Of a DNA stretch of 10,858 nucleotides, positions 1 to 9,496 are shown piece after piece (position 1 is the stretch's first letter; each line of letters opens with the position of its first letter). Below the pieces are notes generated by a model. It was not told where the DNA came from. It saw only the letters and a list, made by a program, of their open reading frames with translations, and made no database searches. The position numbers and the translations under genes are program-made. This stretch comes from JAVVHH01 sp964657565. Lineage in GTDB: Bacteria; Pseudomonadota; Alphaproteobacteria; Acetobacterales; Acetobacteraceae. The stretch covers positions 1 to 10,858 of the forward strand of contig CAZZVQ010000154.1 of the NCBI GenBank assembly GCA_964657565.1. The letters run 5' to 3'.

Positions 1-911
1 TGGGATACGGACTGATCGGGCTGGCGGTCGTCCTCGTGGCGGCGCTGGCCTGGCTCTACACGCCGGACCAGCCCCGCGCGGCGCTGGTCGCGACGTATGC
101 GGGCCCACCGTCGCAGTTCCTCGACATCCTCGGCGCCAGGCTGCACGTCCGCGACACCGGCCCCCGCGCCGCGCCGGCCATCGTGCTGCTGCACGGTTTC
201 GGCTCCAGCCTGCAGACATGGGATGCCTGGGCCGCCGATCTGGACCGCGACCACCGGGTCATCCGCTACGACCTGCCGGGCTTCGGACTGACCGGGCGCG
301 ACCCCACCGGCGACTACACCGACGAGCGCAGCATCGCGATCCTCCTGGCCTTGCTGGACCAACTCGGCGTCGCGCGCGCGACCATCGTCGGCAACTCGAT
401 GGGCGGCCGCATCGCCTGGCGCTTCGCCGCCGCCCATCCGGAGCGCCTGCACAAGCTCGTCCTCATCTCCCCCGACGGCTTCGCCAGCCCAGGCGCCCCC
501 TACGGCGCCACCCCAGACGTGCCCCTCCTGATGCGCGCGCTCCCCTACGTGCTGCCCTCCGTCATGCTGCGCGCCTCCCTGGCGCCCGCCTATGCCGACC
601 CCAAGGTGATGACCGACACGCTGTACACCCGCTACCGCGACATGATGCTGGCCCCCGGCGTGCGCCAAGCCATCGTGGACCGGATGGGGCAGCAGAAACT
701 ACTCGACCCGGTGCCGCTGCTCGAGACCATCCAGGCGCCCACCCTGCTGCTCTGGGGCGAGAAGGACGCCATGATCCCCTTCGGCAACGCCGCCGACTAC
801 CTCGCCGCGCTCCCCCACGCCCGGCTCGCGCCGCTCCCGGCCGTCGGGCATCTGCCGCAGGAAGAGGCCCCCGACACGGTCGCCATCCTACGCCGATTTC
901 TGGACGAGTAG
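1..911 (+). CDS. Membrane-anchored alpha/beta hydrolase (5' partial)
   Basis: This is a serine hydrolase of the alpha/beta-hydrolase fold with unknown substrate. Numbering from the in-frame GTG at 36, the oxyanion-loop motif HGFGSS is at 53-58, the nucleophile elbow GNSMGG at 119-124 (Ser121), the probable acid Asp244 in WGEKDAMIP, and the catalytic His272 in VGHLPQEE, so the triad is complete. The frame stays open upstream of the GTG to the window edge and encodes a hydrophobic run (GYGLIGLAVVLVAALAWLY). This looks like an N-terminal signal anchor, so the true start probably lies before base 1 and the GTG would cut the anchor in half. A YTPDQPR segment and a PPSQF linker then lead into the hydrolase domain, which should face the periplasm. 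hflX begins 21 bp downstream with no visible terminator between them, so co-transcription is likely. The fold assignment is firm. Esterase, lipase or C-C hydrolase activity cannot be told apart. Confidence 0.9.
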   Translation, partial: GYGLIGLAVVLVAALAWLYTPDQPRAALVATYAGPPSQFLDILGARLHVRDTGPRAAPAIVLLHGFGSSLQTWDAWAADLDRDHRVIRYDLPGFGLTGRDPTGDYTDERSIAILLALLDQLGVARATIVGNSMGGRIAWRFAAAHPERLHKLVLISPDGFASPGAPYGATPDVPLLMRALPYVLPSVMLRASLAPAYADPKVMTDTLYTRYRDMMLAPGVRQAIVDRMGQQKLLDPVPLLETIQAPTLLLWGEKDAMIPFGNAADYLAALPHARLAPLPAVGHLPQEEAPDTVAILRRFLDE

Positions 912-922
912 GCCGGCGTGGT

Positions 923-928
923 AGGAAG
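923..928 (+). promoter_or_regulatory. Ribosome binding site deciding the hflX start
   Basis: AGGAAG lies four bases before ATG 933 and inside the longer reading frame that would begin at GTG 918. The spacing is short but usable, and nothing comparable precedes the GTG. This favours ATG 933 as the start. Confidence 0.5.
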
Positions 929-932
929 CGCC

Positions 933-2282
933 ATGGAAACCAAGGCCCCCACCCCGCGCGCCGTCCTCGTCGGCATCCAGCTGCCCGATGTGGACGACAC
1001 CGCCCATGCCGGCAGCCTCGAAGAGCTCGGGCGCCTCGTGAAGACGCTCGGCTACGAGGTCGTCGGCGAGGTCTCCCAGCGGCGCGACGGCACCGGCGCC
1101 GGCGCGCTGCTCGGCAGCGGCAAGCTGGCCGAACTGGCCGCGCTGACCGGCGGCACCGGCGTGATCGGCTCCATGGCGCCGAAGCCGAAGCACAAGGCGC
1201 GCGAGCGGTTCGAGGGCGCCGACGAGAGCAAACCGGAAGCCGAGAACGACGACGGCGAGCGGCGCCCCGAGTTCGTCATCGTCGACCACGAACTATCGCC
1301 CAGCCAGATCCGCAACCTCGAACGCGCCACCGGCGCCCAGGTCCTCGACCGCACCGGCGTGATCGTCGAGATCTTCCACCGCCACGCCAACACCCGCGAG
1401 GCCAAGCTCCAGGTCGAGATGGCCCGGCTCAAATACGTCGCCCCCCGCCTGCGCGAATCCTCCGCCGGCGGTGGCCGCCAGCAGGGACCCGGCGCCGGCG
1501 AGAGCACCCTCGACCTCGACCGCCGCAAGATCCGCGACCGCCTCTCCGAACTGAAGGACCAGCTCGAAGCGGTCCAGCGCGACAGCGACCAGCGCCGCTC
1601 CGCCCGCCGCGACCAGCTCCGCGTCGCCCTCGTCGGCTACACCAACGCCGGCAAGTCCTCCCTCATGCGCGCGCTCACCGGCAGCCAGGTCCTCGTCGAG
1701 GACAAGCTGTTCGCCACCCTCGACACCACCGTCCGCACCCTGCAGCCGGAGACCCGGCCCCGGGTCCTGGTCTCCGACACCGTCGGCTTCATCAAGCAAC
1801 TGCCGCACGACCTGGTCGCCTCCTTCCGCTCCACCCTCGCCGAGGCGCTCGAGGCGTCGCTCCTGCTCTTCGTCGTCGACGCGTCCGACCCGACCTACGA
1901 GGCCCAACTCGAGGTCAGCCGCAGCGTCCTGCGCGAGATCGGCGCCGACGCGGTACCCTCGCGTCTCGTCCTGAACAAGATGGACCGGGTCGGCCCCGCC
2001 GAGCGGGCCGCGCTGGCGGAAAAGCACCCCGACGCCATCATGCTGTCCGCGCATCGGCCCGAGGACGTCAGCGCCCTGCGCGAGACCATCGTCGCCTTCT
2101 TCGAGGCGTCGATGACCGAAGAGGTCCTGGTCCTGCCCTATGCCAAGCAGGGTCTGTTGGGCGAGGTATACGAGAGTGCACGCGTCCTCGCGGAAGACTA
2201 TGACGAAACGGGACGTGTGCTGACCGTGCGGGGCCTGCCGGGCGCGTTGAGCCGGCTGCGGCGCAGCCTGGCGGCGAACTGA
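933..2282 (+). CDS. hflX: GTPase HflX, ribosome-associated
   Basis: HflX is a TRAFAC GTPase that binds the 50S subunit and splits stalled or stressed ribosomes. In the 449-residue product from ATG 933, the N-terminal HflX domain shows GSGKLAEL and DHELSPSQIRNLER. A basic/acidic helical linker follows, then the G domain: G1 GYTNAGKSS at 235-243, switch I ATLDTTVR, G3 DTVGF at 282-286, G4 NKMD at 348-351 and G5 SAH. A short C-terminal domain ends the protein. Two points are odd. About 36 charged residues (about 78-113) sit between GTGV and FVIVDHEL, where E. coli HflX joins these segments directly. The usual RGPGETQLE linker motif reads GPGAGESTLDLD. A GTG at 918 is in frame, but ATG 933 is preferred because AGGAAG lies just before it and the GTG has no good ribosome site. 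The gene is not next to hfq, unlike in many proteobacteria. The family call is secure. Confidence 0.96.
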   Translation: METKAPTPRAVLVGIQLPDVDDTAHAGSLEELGRLVKTLGYEVVGEVSQRRDGTGAGALLGSGKLAELAALTGGTGVIGSMAPKPKHKARERFEGADESKPEAENDDGERRPEFVIVDHELSPSQIRNLERATGAQVLDRTGVIVEIFHRHANTREAKLQVEMARLKYVAPRLRESSAGGGRQQGPGAGESTLDLDRRKIRDRLSELKDQLEAVQRDSDQRRSARRDQLRVALVGYTNAGKSSLMRALTGSQVLVEDKLFATLDTTVRTLQPETRPRVLVSDTVGFIKQLPHDLVASFRSTLAEALEASLLLFVVDASDPTYEAQLEVSRSVLREIGADAVPSRLVLNKMDRVGPAERAALAEKHPDAIMLSAHRPEDVSALRETIVAFFEASMTEEVLVLPYAKQGLLGEVYESARVLAEDYDETGRVLTVRGLPGALSRLRRSLAAN

Positions 2283-2300
2283 CTTGAAGGAGTAGACGGG

Positions 2301-3086
2301 ATGGCAAAGTTTCAGGCCGACGGATCACGGCGGGGCAGCAATATCGGCGAGATCGACCCGGTCGCGTTGCGGGAGGCCCGGGTCGACCTGGCGGCGTGTT
2401 TCCGGGCGGCAGCGCAGCGCGGCTTCGAAGAGGGGATCTGCAACCATTTCTCCGCGATGGTGCCAGGGCGGGACGATCTGTTCCTGGTGAACCCGTATGG
2501 GTTGGCGTTCGCCGAGATCACGGCGTCGAGCCTGTTGATGTGCGATTTCGACGGCAACGTGGTCGAAGGCGAGGGCCAGCCGGAGGAGACGGCGTTCTAC
2601 ATCCATGGCCGGCTGCATCAACTCGTCCCCCGCGCCCGCGCCGCCTTCCACACCCACATGCCGAATGCGACGGCGCTGAGCATGGTCGAGGGCGACCCGC
2701 TGGTCTGGGCCGGCCAGACGGCGCTGAAATTCTACGGACGCACGGCGGTCGACGAATCCTATAACGGCCTCGCGCTGGATATGGCCGAGGGTGACCGTAT
2801 CGCCGCGACGATCGGCGACGCCGACGTGGTGTTCATGCGCAACCACGGCGTGATGGTCACCGGCGCGACCATCGCCGAAGCCTGGGACGACCTCTATTAC
2901 CTGGAACGCGCGGCCGAAGTGCAGCTCAAGGCCATGAGCACCGGCCGCAAACTATGCCCGGTAGAGCCCGAGATCGCGGGCCGCGTCGCCGCCCAGATGC
3001 GCGAAGCCGACGCGGGCAGCGCCCGCCTGCACCTGGAGAGCATCAAGCGCCGCCTGATGCACAGCGAGCCCGAATTCGCCAATTGA
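2301..3086 (+). CDS. Class II aldolase/adducin family protein
   Basis: This 261-residue protein has the fold of L-fuculose-phosphate aldolase and the adducin head domain. Family enzymes use Zn2+ to cleave or epimerise sugar phosphates, but the substrate here is unknown. The metal site is visible: HTH at 117-119 (AAFHTHMPNATALS) and NHG at 181-183 give three His ligands, and Glu95/Glu96 in QPEETAFYIHGRLH occupy the catalytic-acid region. The N-terminal NHFSAMVPG and the YNGLALDMAEGDRIA segment fit the soluble, adducin-like bacterial subgroup better than the dedicated sugar aldolases. The C-terminal tail is helical and charged. AAGGAG at 2287-2292, eight bases before ATG 2301, fixes the start. 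The gene follows hflX after 18 bp, suggesting co-transcription, although no functional link to HflX is evident. A palindromic repeat follows the stop. The fold and metal ligands are clear and the substrate is open. Confidence 0.9.
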   Translation: MAKFQADGSRRGSNIGEIDPVALREARVDLAACFRAAAQRGFEEGICNHFSAMVPGRDDLFLVNPYGLAFAEITASSLLMCDFDGNVVEGEGQPEETAFYIHGRLHQLVPRARAAFHTHMPNATALSMVEGDPLVWAGQTALKFYGRTAVDESYNGLALDMAEGDRIAATIGDADVVFMRNHGVMVTGATIAEAWDDLYYLERAAEVQLKAMSTGRKLCPVEPEIAGRVAAQMREADAGSARLHLESIKRRLMHSEPEFAN

Positions 3087-3109
3087 GGACAGCCCTCTGC
3101 CGTCTCTGA

Positions 3110-3197
3110 CGTCATCCCCGGGCTCGACCCGGGGATCCAGGGCGGCAGGAGCGCACTTGCGGCATCGTGGACCCCCGTGTCGAGCACGGGGGTGACG
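3110..3197. repeat. 88-bp palindromic intergenic element, two nested hairpins
   Basis: Two 30-base arms (3110-3139 and 3168-3197) are inverted copies of each other around a 28-base spacer, with 26 of 30 positions identical. Each arm is itself a hairpin: a 9-bp stem at 3114-3122/3128-3136 with loop CTCGA, and a 9-bp stem at 3171-3179/3185-3193 with loop TCGAG. The four differences between arms fall in two base pairs, and both are compensated (T-A against C-G, G-C against T-A), so pairing is kept. This looks like a REP/MITE-type interspersed palindrome of the GTCATCCCC...GGGGTGAC kind common between genes in Alphaproteobacteria. It could form a hairpin in mRNA and might terminate or protect transcripts, but there is no T-run to make it a classical terminator. 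A truncated relative lies at 8199-8241. Confidence 0.88.
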
Positions 3198-3226
3198 GCG
3201 AGATCGGCCACTCCCACCTGAGTGAC

Positions 3227-4450
3227 ATGCCGCTTCTCCTCCTGTTCACGATCGTCTCCGTTCTCAGCACGGGCGCGTTCCTCGCCCTGATGGCCAAGCA
3301 GGCAGCAACCGTGGCCCGACACCGTGCCGCGGTGCCCCCAGCCTTCGCGAACGAGGTCAGCCTCGAGGAACACCAGCGCGCCGCGGATTACGAGCGGGCA
3401 CGGCTGGCCCTGCGCGCGGCCGGATCGGTCATCGGGCTCGCGGTGGCGCTGCTATGGGCCTGGGCCGGATACGACCTGCTATTCGGGACGATCGCCGCGA
3501 CGGTGGCGCCTGGTCTGACCCGGAGCGTCCTCTTCCTCCTCGCGATCGGCGCCATCTCGACCCTGATCGGCCTCCCCCTAGCCCTCCTGCGCACCTTCGG
3601 CGTCGAGCGCCGCTTCGGCTTCAACCGCACCACCCCCGCCCGCTTCGTCGCCGACCGCCTCAAGGGCGCCGCCCTGGCGCTGATCGTCGGCGTGCCGCTG
3701 CTCTACGCCCTGCTCTGGCTGATGCAGTCGGCCGGCGCCTGGTGGCTCTGGGCCTGGGCCGGCCTGGTGCTGCTGATGCTGGCGATGGTGGAGGTCTTCC
3801 CCCGCTGGATCGCCCCGCTCTTCAACAAATTCAGCCCGCTCGAGGGCAGCCTGCGCACCCGCATCGAGGGCCTGCTCCAGCGCTGCGGCTTCGAAGCCGC
3901 CGGCCTGTTCGTCATGGACGCCTCCAAGCGCTCGGCGCACGGCAACGCCTATTTCACCGGCCTCGGCCGCAGCAAGCGCATCGTCCTGTTCGACACCCTC
4001 ATCGCCAAGAACAGCGAGCCCGAGCTCGAGGCTGTGCTCGCGCACGAACTGGGCCACTTCAAGCTGAACCACATCTGGTTCGGCATGGCGCAATCCGTGC
4101 TGGTGCTCTTCGCCGGCTGCTTCGCCCTCGGCGTCCTCAGCCACCAGCCCTGGCTGCTCCCCAGCTTCGGCATCACCCATCAGGACGACGCCCTGTCCCT
4201 GATCGTCTGCGTCGTCCTGATCCAGATGGCCGACCCGGTGCTCTCCATCGCCGCCAACTGGATCAGCCGCCGCCACGAATACCAGGCCGACGACTTCGCC
4301 AGGCGGATGGTGGGCGCGGACCCGATGGCGTCGGCGCTGGTGCGGCTATCGCGGGACAACGCCAGCACGCTGACGCCCGACCCGCTCTATGCGCTAGTCA
4401 ATTTCAGCCATCCGCCGGTGCCGCTTAGAGTGGCTCGGCTTCGGGCGTGA
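3227..4450 (+). CDS. M48 family membrane metalloprotease (Ste24/CAAX-protease type)
   Basis: This is an integral-membrane zinc endopeptidase of 407 residues, close to the usual Ste24 length. The zinc site is complete: HELGH at 273-277 with catalytic Glu274, and the third ligand Glu351 in RRHEYQADDFA. Family hallmarks also include RRFGFNRTTPARFVADRLKG after the third membrane span and the closing LSRDNASTL...HPP...RVARL segment. Hydrophobic spans appear near residues 1-20, 65-90, 95-120, 145-165 and 172-190, with two more around the active site. Bacteria lack CAAX prenylation, so the role is more likely membrane-protein quality control. The reading frame is open from 3167, but that start lies inside the palindromic repeat and adds a polar stretch before the first span. 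ATG 3227, which opens directly with MPLLLLFTIVSV, is preferred although its ribosome site is weak. Its last 26 bp overlap the convergent Uma2 gene. Codons CTT AGA in the overlap are atypical for this genome. Confidence 0.93.
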   Translation: MPLLLLFTIVSVLSTGAFLALMAKQAATVARHRAAVPPAFANEVSLEEHQRAADYERARLALRAAGSVIGLAVALLWAWAGYDLLFGTIAATVAPGLTRSVLFLLAIGAISTLIGLPLALLRTFGVERRFGFNRTTPARFVADRLKGAALALIVGVPLLYALLWLMQSAGAWWLWAWAGLVLLMLAMVEVFPRWIAPLFNKFSPLEGSLRTRIEGLLQRCGFEAAGLFVMDASKRSAHGNAYFTGLGRSKRIVLFDTLIAKNSEPELEAVLAHELGHFKLNHIWFGMAQSVLVLFAGCFALGVLSHQPWLLPSFGITHQDDALSLIVCVVLIQMADPVLSIAANWISRRHEYQADDFARRMVGADPMASALVRLSRDNASTLTPDPLYALVNFSHPPVPLRVARLRA

Positions 4451-5003
4451 AGGTGACACGGGCGTAGAAGCTGTCGACGGGCAATTCGACGCCGATCTCG
4501 GGGAGAGATAGCGTGTCGCCGGCCTTCAACGTTTGGAAATGCCAAGGCTCATCGTCGCTGCGCCATAAGACGGTCAGCCCGATGACGGACTGCTCTACGA
4601 TCACATAACGTTTGATCGACGCGACGGCCGCGTATTCCGCCGGCTTGAGAATGCGGTCTTCCCGGATTGACGAGGGGCTCACGACTTCGAAGACGATGAC
4701 GGGCTGAGGGATCAGCCGGGTCTTTCCGTCGGATGGGCTACACGTCACCAAAACGTCGGGGTAGCGCAATGCGTCCTGGACGGTTTGAATTGCAGCGTCC
4801 GTTGCAAGCGCTTCGCAGGGGCCATTCTCGCCAAGTCGCCGATCAAGTTGGACTAGGATGTTCCTGGTGATCCGAGCGTGATCCCTAGTGCCACCCGGCA
4901 TCAAGACCGGCTGGAACCCGTCGAACTCGTAGCGCTCGTTCTGAGCCTCGGCCCAGTCGAAGAACTCGGCCTGCGTCATCGGTTTGCGGAGAGCGACTGA
5001 CAT
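4425..5003 (-). CDS. Uma2 family protein (DUF820, PD-(D/E)XK nuclease fold)
   Basis: This 192-residue protein belongs to Uma2/DUF820, predicted PD-(D/E)XK-fold nucleases of mostly unknown role. It opens with MSVALRKPMTQAEFFDWAE, as family members do. The nuclease-like core is visible as RYPDVLVTC (the Asp of the PD motif), then VIVFEVVSPSS (the Glu of the ExK-like motif) and a Lys in RILKPAEY, followed by KRYVIVEQ where many relatives have EYWLVD. ATG at 5003 is chosen over an in-frame ATG at 5012 because AGGA lies eight bases before the former. The frame continues far upstream, but only as an antisense shadow of the next gene. Composition differs from its neighbours (32 of 60 bases G+C in 4561-4620), suggesting later acquisition. 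It is the only minus-strand gene here and overlaps the M48 gene tail-to-tail. No partner gene is adjacent. Confidence 0.9.
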   Translation of the reverse strand: MSVALRKPMTQAEFFDWAEAQNERYEFDGFQPVLMPGGTRDHARITRNILVQLDRRLGENGPCEALATDAAIQTVQDALRYPDVLVTCSPSDGKTRLIPQPVIVFEVVSPSSIREDRILKPAEYAAVASIKRYVIVEQSVIGLTVLWRSDDEPWHFQTLKAGDTLSLPEIGVELPVDSFYARVTFTPEAEPL

Positions 5004-5011
5004 GAACCGCA

Positions 5012-5015
5012 TCCT
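5012..5015 (-). promoter_or_regulatory. Ribosome binding site deciding the Uma2 start
   Basis: Read on the minus strand, AGGA sits eight bases before the ATG at 5003 and directly abuts the alternative ATG at 5012, which would leave that one with no spacer. The site therefore supports the shorter protein. Confidence 0.4.
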
Positions 5016-5102
5016 AGCACAGACGCCCCTCGGCTTTACATGGCGGCGCGATAGCGGGACCATGACCCGGCCGGCGCAAGAACGGCTGGAGGAAAGCGAT
5101 CG

Positions 5103-7210
5103 ATGGGTGCCGGACGGCGGGAGCCGTATGCGCGGGAGAAGTTGGCGCGGTTGATCACGCCCGGGAGCGTGGCCGTCATCGGCGTGTCGGAGCGGGCTGC
5201 GGCGTTTGGCAGCCGGGTCATGGCGAACATGGCCGGGTTCGATGGCCGGCTGTATCAGATCAACGGCAAATATGAGCAGCTCGGCGGCCGGCCCTGCCAT
5301 GCCAGCCTGGCCGCCCTGCCCGAGATCCCCGATTGCGTCGTGATCGCGACCGGCCGCGACGCGGTGGAGCCCATCGTCGCCGAGTGCGCCCGGCGCGGCG
5401 TCGGCGCCGTCGTGATCCTCGCGGCCGGCTTCGCCGAGACCGGCAAGCCAGACCGCGTCGCCCTGCAGGCCCGGCTCGCCGCCATGGCCGCCGAAGCCGA
5501 CATGCGGCTCGTCGGCCCCAACACCATCGGCCTGGTCAACTACGCCATCGGCGCCGGCCTGACCTTCTCCGGCATGCCGGACCGCCGTCCGCTCGCCCCC
5601 CACGCGATCGGCATCGTCAGCCAGTCCGGCTCGCTCGGCTTCGCCCTCAGCCAGGCGATCGAGCGCGGCATGTCCGTCAGCCACGTGCTGACCGCCGGCA
5701 ATTCCTGCGACGTCGACGTCGCCGACCAAGTCGCCTACCTGGCCACCGACCCGCACTGCCGCGCCATCGCCTGCGTCTTCGAGGGCATGGCCGACCCCGG
5801 CCGCATGATCGCCGCGGCCGAGCGAGCCTGGGCGGCCGACAAGCCGCTGGTCATGTACAAGATGGCCACCGGCGAGGAAGGCGCCCGCGCCGCCCTGTCG
5901 CACACCGGCTCCCTGGCCGGGTCGGGGGCGGCCTACCGGGCCGCCTTCGCCCGCGCCGGCGTGGTCCAGGTCGACGACCTCGAGGCCCTGGTCGAAGCCG
6001 CCGCCTTCTTCGCCAAGGCCCCACCGCCCTCCGCGCCCGGCGTGGCCGTGATCGCCACCTCCGGCGGCGCCGTCATCATGGCCGCCGACAAGGCCGAGCG
6101 CCACAGCGTGCCCCTCCCGCAGCCCGGCCCCGCCGGCGCCGCGATCCTCGCCGCCCACGTCCCGGAATACGGCTCCACCCGCAACCCCTGCGACGTCACC
6201 GCCCAGGCGATCAGCGATCCCGCCGGCTTGGCCGCCTGCACCCAAGCCCTGCTCTCCGACCCAATCTACGGCGCCCTCGTCACCACCCAAGGCTACGCCT
6301 ACGCCTCCGCCACCGCCCGCCTACCGACCTTCGCCGCCGCGGCCCAGAACAACGGCAAGATCGTCTGCAGCGTCTGGGTCCCGGAATGGCTCGGCGGACC
6401 CGGCGCCCGCGAGATCGAGACCGACCCGCATCTCTGCCTGTTCCACTCCATGGACCGCTGCTTCGCCGCCCTGGCCGCCTGGCACCGGCGGGCCGCCCAG
6501 CGAGCCGAACCGCGCCGCTCCGAACGCGTAACCCCGCCCGAAGCCGCCGCCCAGGCCCGCACGCTGCTGCAAGCGGCCGGCCGCACCCTGACGGAACGCG
6601 AAGCCAAGCGCATCGTCGCCCTCTACGGCATTCCCGTCGTCGCCGACGTCTCCGCCACCACCGCAGAGGCCGCCGCCGCCATGGCGTCCTCGATGGGCTT
6701 CCCGGTCGTGTTGAAGGGCGAGCATCCCGACATCCAGCACAAGACCGAGGCCGGGCTGGTGCGGCTCGATCTGCGCGACGACATGGCCGTCCGCGCCGCG
6801 GCCACCGCAATGCTGGAAACGCCGGGACTGGCCGGGCTCGTCGTGCAGCCCATGGTCGGCAAGGGCGTCGAGATCATGGTCGGCGCCCGCATCGATCCGC
6901 AGTTCGGCCCGTTGGTGGTGGTCGGCCTCGGCGGCGTCTTCGTCGAGTTGTTGCGCGACACCGTGCTGGCCCTCGCGCCCGTGACGACGCAGGAGGCCTC
7001 GGTGATGCTAAGCACCCTGAAAGCGGGGGCGGTGTTGGATGGATTCCGAGGGAGCGCTGCGGTGAATCGGGACAAATTGGCGGAAATCGTGGCGCGCTTC
7101 TCGGAGCTGGCCGCGGATCTGCGCGACGAGGTCAGCGAACTCGAGATCAACCCGCTGATCGCCAGCGGCGACCGGATCATCGCCGTCGACGCGCTGATCG
7201 TGAGGGCTTG

Positions 7211-7211
<1 letters not shown>
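5103..7211 (+). CDS. NDP-forming acyl-CoA synthetase (acetate--CoA ligase family, fused alpha-beta)
   Basis: This 702-residue protein has the architecture of ADP-forming acyl-CoA synthetases: CoA-binding Rossmann domain (about 10-135), succinyl-CoA-ligase-like domains (about 150-460), and a C-terminal ATP-grasp domain (about 490-702). The family interconverts acid + CoA + NTP and acyl-CoA + NDP + Pi through a phosphohistidine. The expected His is His267 in LSHTGSLAG. IVSQSGSLG (Ser173) marks the second phosphate-binding site, and VVLKGEHPDIQHKTEAG with EINPLI marks the ATP-grasp part. There is no GNAT domain, so it is not a Pat-type lysine acetyltransferase fusion. GGAGGA at 5088-5093 with a 9-base gap fixes ATG 5103. 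Its TGA overlaps the next ATG by one base, so translation of the two is probably coupled. The acid activated is unknown; neighbours suggest a branched, hydroxy- or keto-acid. Confidence 0.93.
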
Positions 7212-8182
<971 letters not shown>

Positions 8183-8198
8183 TGCTGACCTGGTCTGC

Positions 8199-8241
8199 TC
8201 CGTCGTNNNNNNNNNNGCGGGTCACGCCCGCGGGTGACGGA
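8199..8241. repeat. Second palindromic element, interrupted by the assembly gap
   Basis: After the Ns, 8217-8240 reads as the second half of an element like the one at 3110-3197: GCGGG (five visible bases of a stem), a five-base loop TCACG, the returning CCCGCGGGT, then GACGG. GGGTGACGG (8232-8240) is identical to 3190-3198 in the first copy. Before the Ns, TCCGTC (8199-8204) is the inverse complement of GACGGA (8236-8241), as expected of the outer ends. The middle is unknown. Strong hairpins of this kind are a plausible cause of the assembly break. Confidence 0.65.
8207..8216. other. Assembly gap (10 Ns)
   Basis: Ten consecutive Ns mark an unresolved stretch, probably a nominal scaffold gap rather than a measured length. 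It lies between the MDR and acyl-CoA dehydrogenase genes, so the true distance, and any small feature inside it, is unknown. Confidence 0.97.
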
Positions 8242-8243
8242 TC

Positions 8244-8254
8244 GAACAGTGTTC
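8244..8254. promoter_or_regulatory. Possible operator: GAACA-G-TGTTC inverted repeat
   Basis: A perfect 5+1+5 inverted repeat sits 15 bases before the GTG start of the acyl-CoA dehydrogenase gene and overlaps the palindrome TTCTAGAA (8252-8259), which runs into the ribosome site. Position and symmetry would suit a dimeric repressor such as a TetR-family regulator of acyl-CoA genes. No regulator gene is in the window, and short palindromes of this size arise by chance several times in 10 kb. Confidence 0.25.
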
Positions 8255-8257
8255 TAG

Positions 8258-8263
8258 AAAGGA
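8258..8263 (+). promoter_or_regulatory. Ribosome binding site for a GTG start
   Basis: AAAGGA lies six bases before GTG 8270. It supports this non-ATG start, which gives the N-terminus MDFSHSPKAEELLERLQAF expected for the family. Confidence 0.6.
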
Positions 8264-8269
8264 CCTAGC

Positions 8270-9488
<1,219 letters not shown>

Positions 9489-9496
<8 letters not shown>

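Noticed and set aside
218..2203. 661-residue plus-strand frame
   Set aside because: Arg/Pro-rich shadow of the hydrolase and hflX frames with no recognisable domain, crossing both genes.
3110..3197. Classical rho-independent terminator
   Set aside because: The hairpins are strong, but no T-run follows either stem, and the paired-arm structure with a second copy elsewhere fits a dispersed repeat better.
3167..3226. Earlier in-frame start for the M48 protease
   Set aside because: It lies in the palindromic repeat and adds a His/Asp/Gly-rich polar stretch before the first membrane span; ATG 3227 gives the normal N-terminus.
4425..5003. Uma2 gene as part of a defence or toxin-antitoxin system
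   Set aside because: No helicase, methylase, reverse transcriptase or antitoxin-like gene is adjacent; neighbours are housekeeping or metabolic genes.
5062..5151. Small open frame MTRPAQERLEESDRW... before the synthetase
   Set aside because: Only about 29 residues, no good ribosome site, and it overlaps the start of a well-supported gene.
5004..6290. Upstream extension of the minus-strand Uma2 frame, making a 621-residue protein
   Set aside because: The extension is glycine/alanine/aspartate-rich low-complexity translation antisense to a clear acyl-CoA synthetase; Uma2 homology begins only at the ATG at 5003.
5333..7210. Long plus-strand frame joined to the MDR enzyme (949 residues)
   Set aside because: The added part is Arg/Pro-rich shadow translation of the synthetase gene; the enzyme begins at MRAWVVEQLG at 7211.
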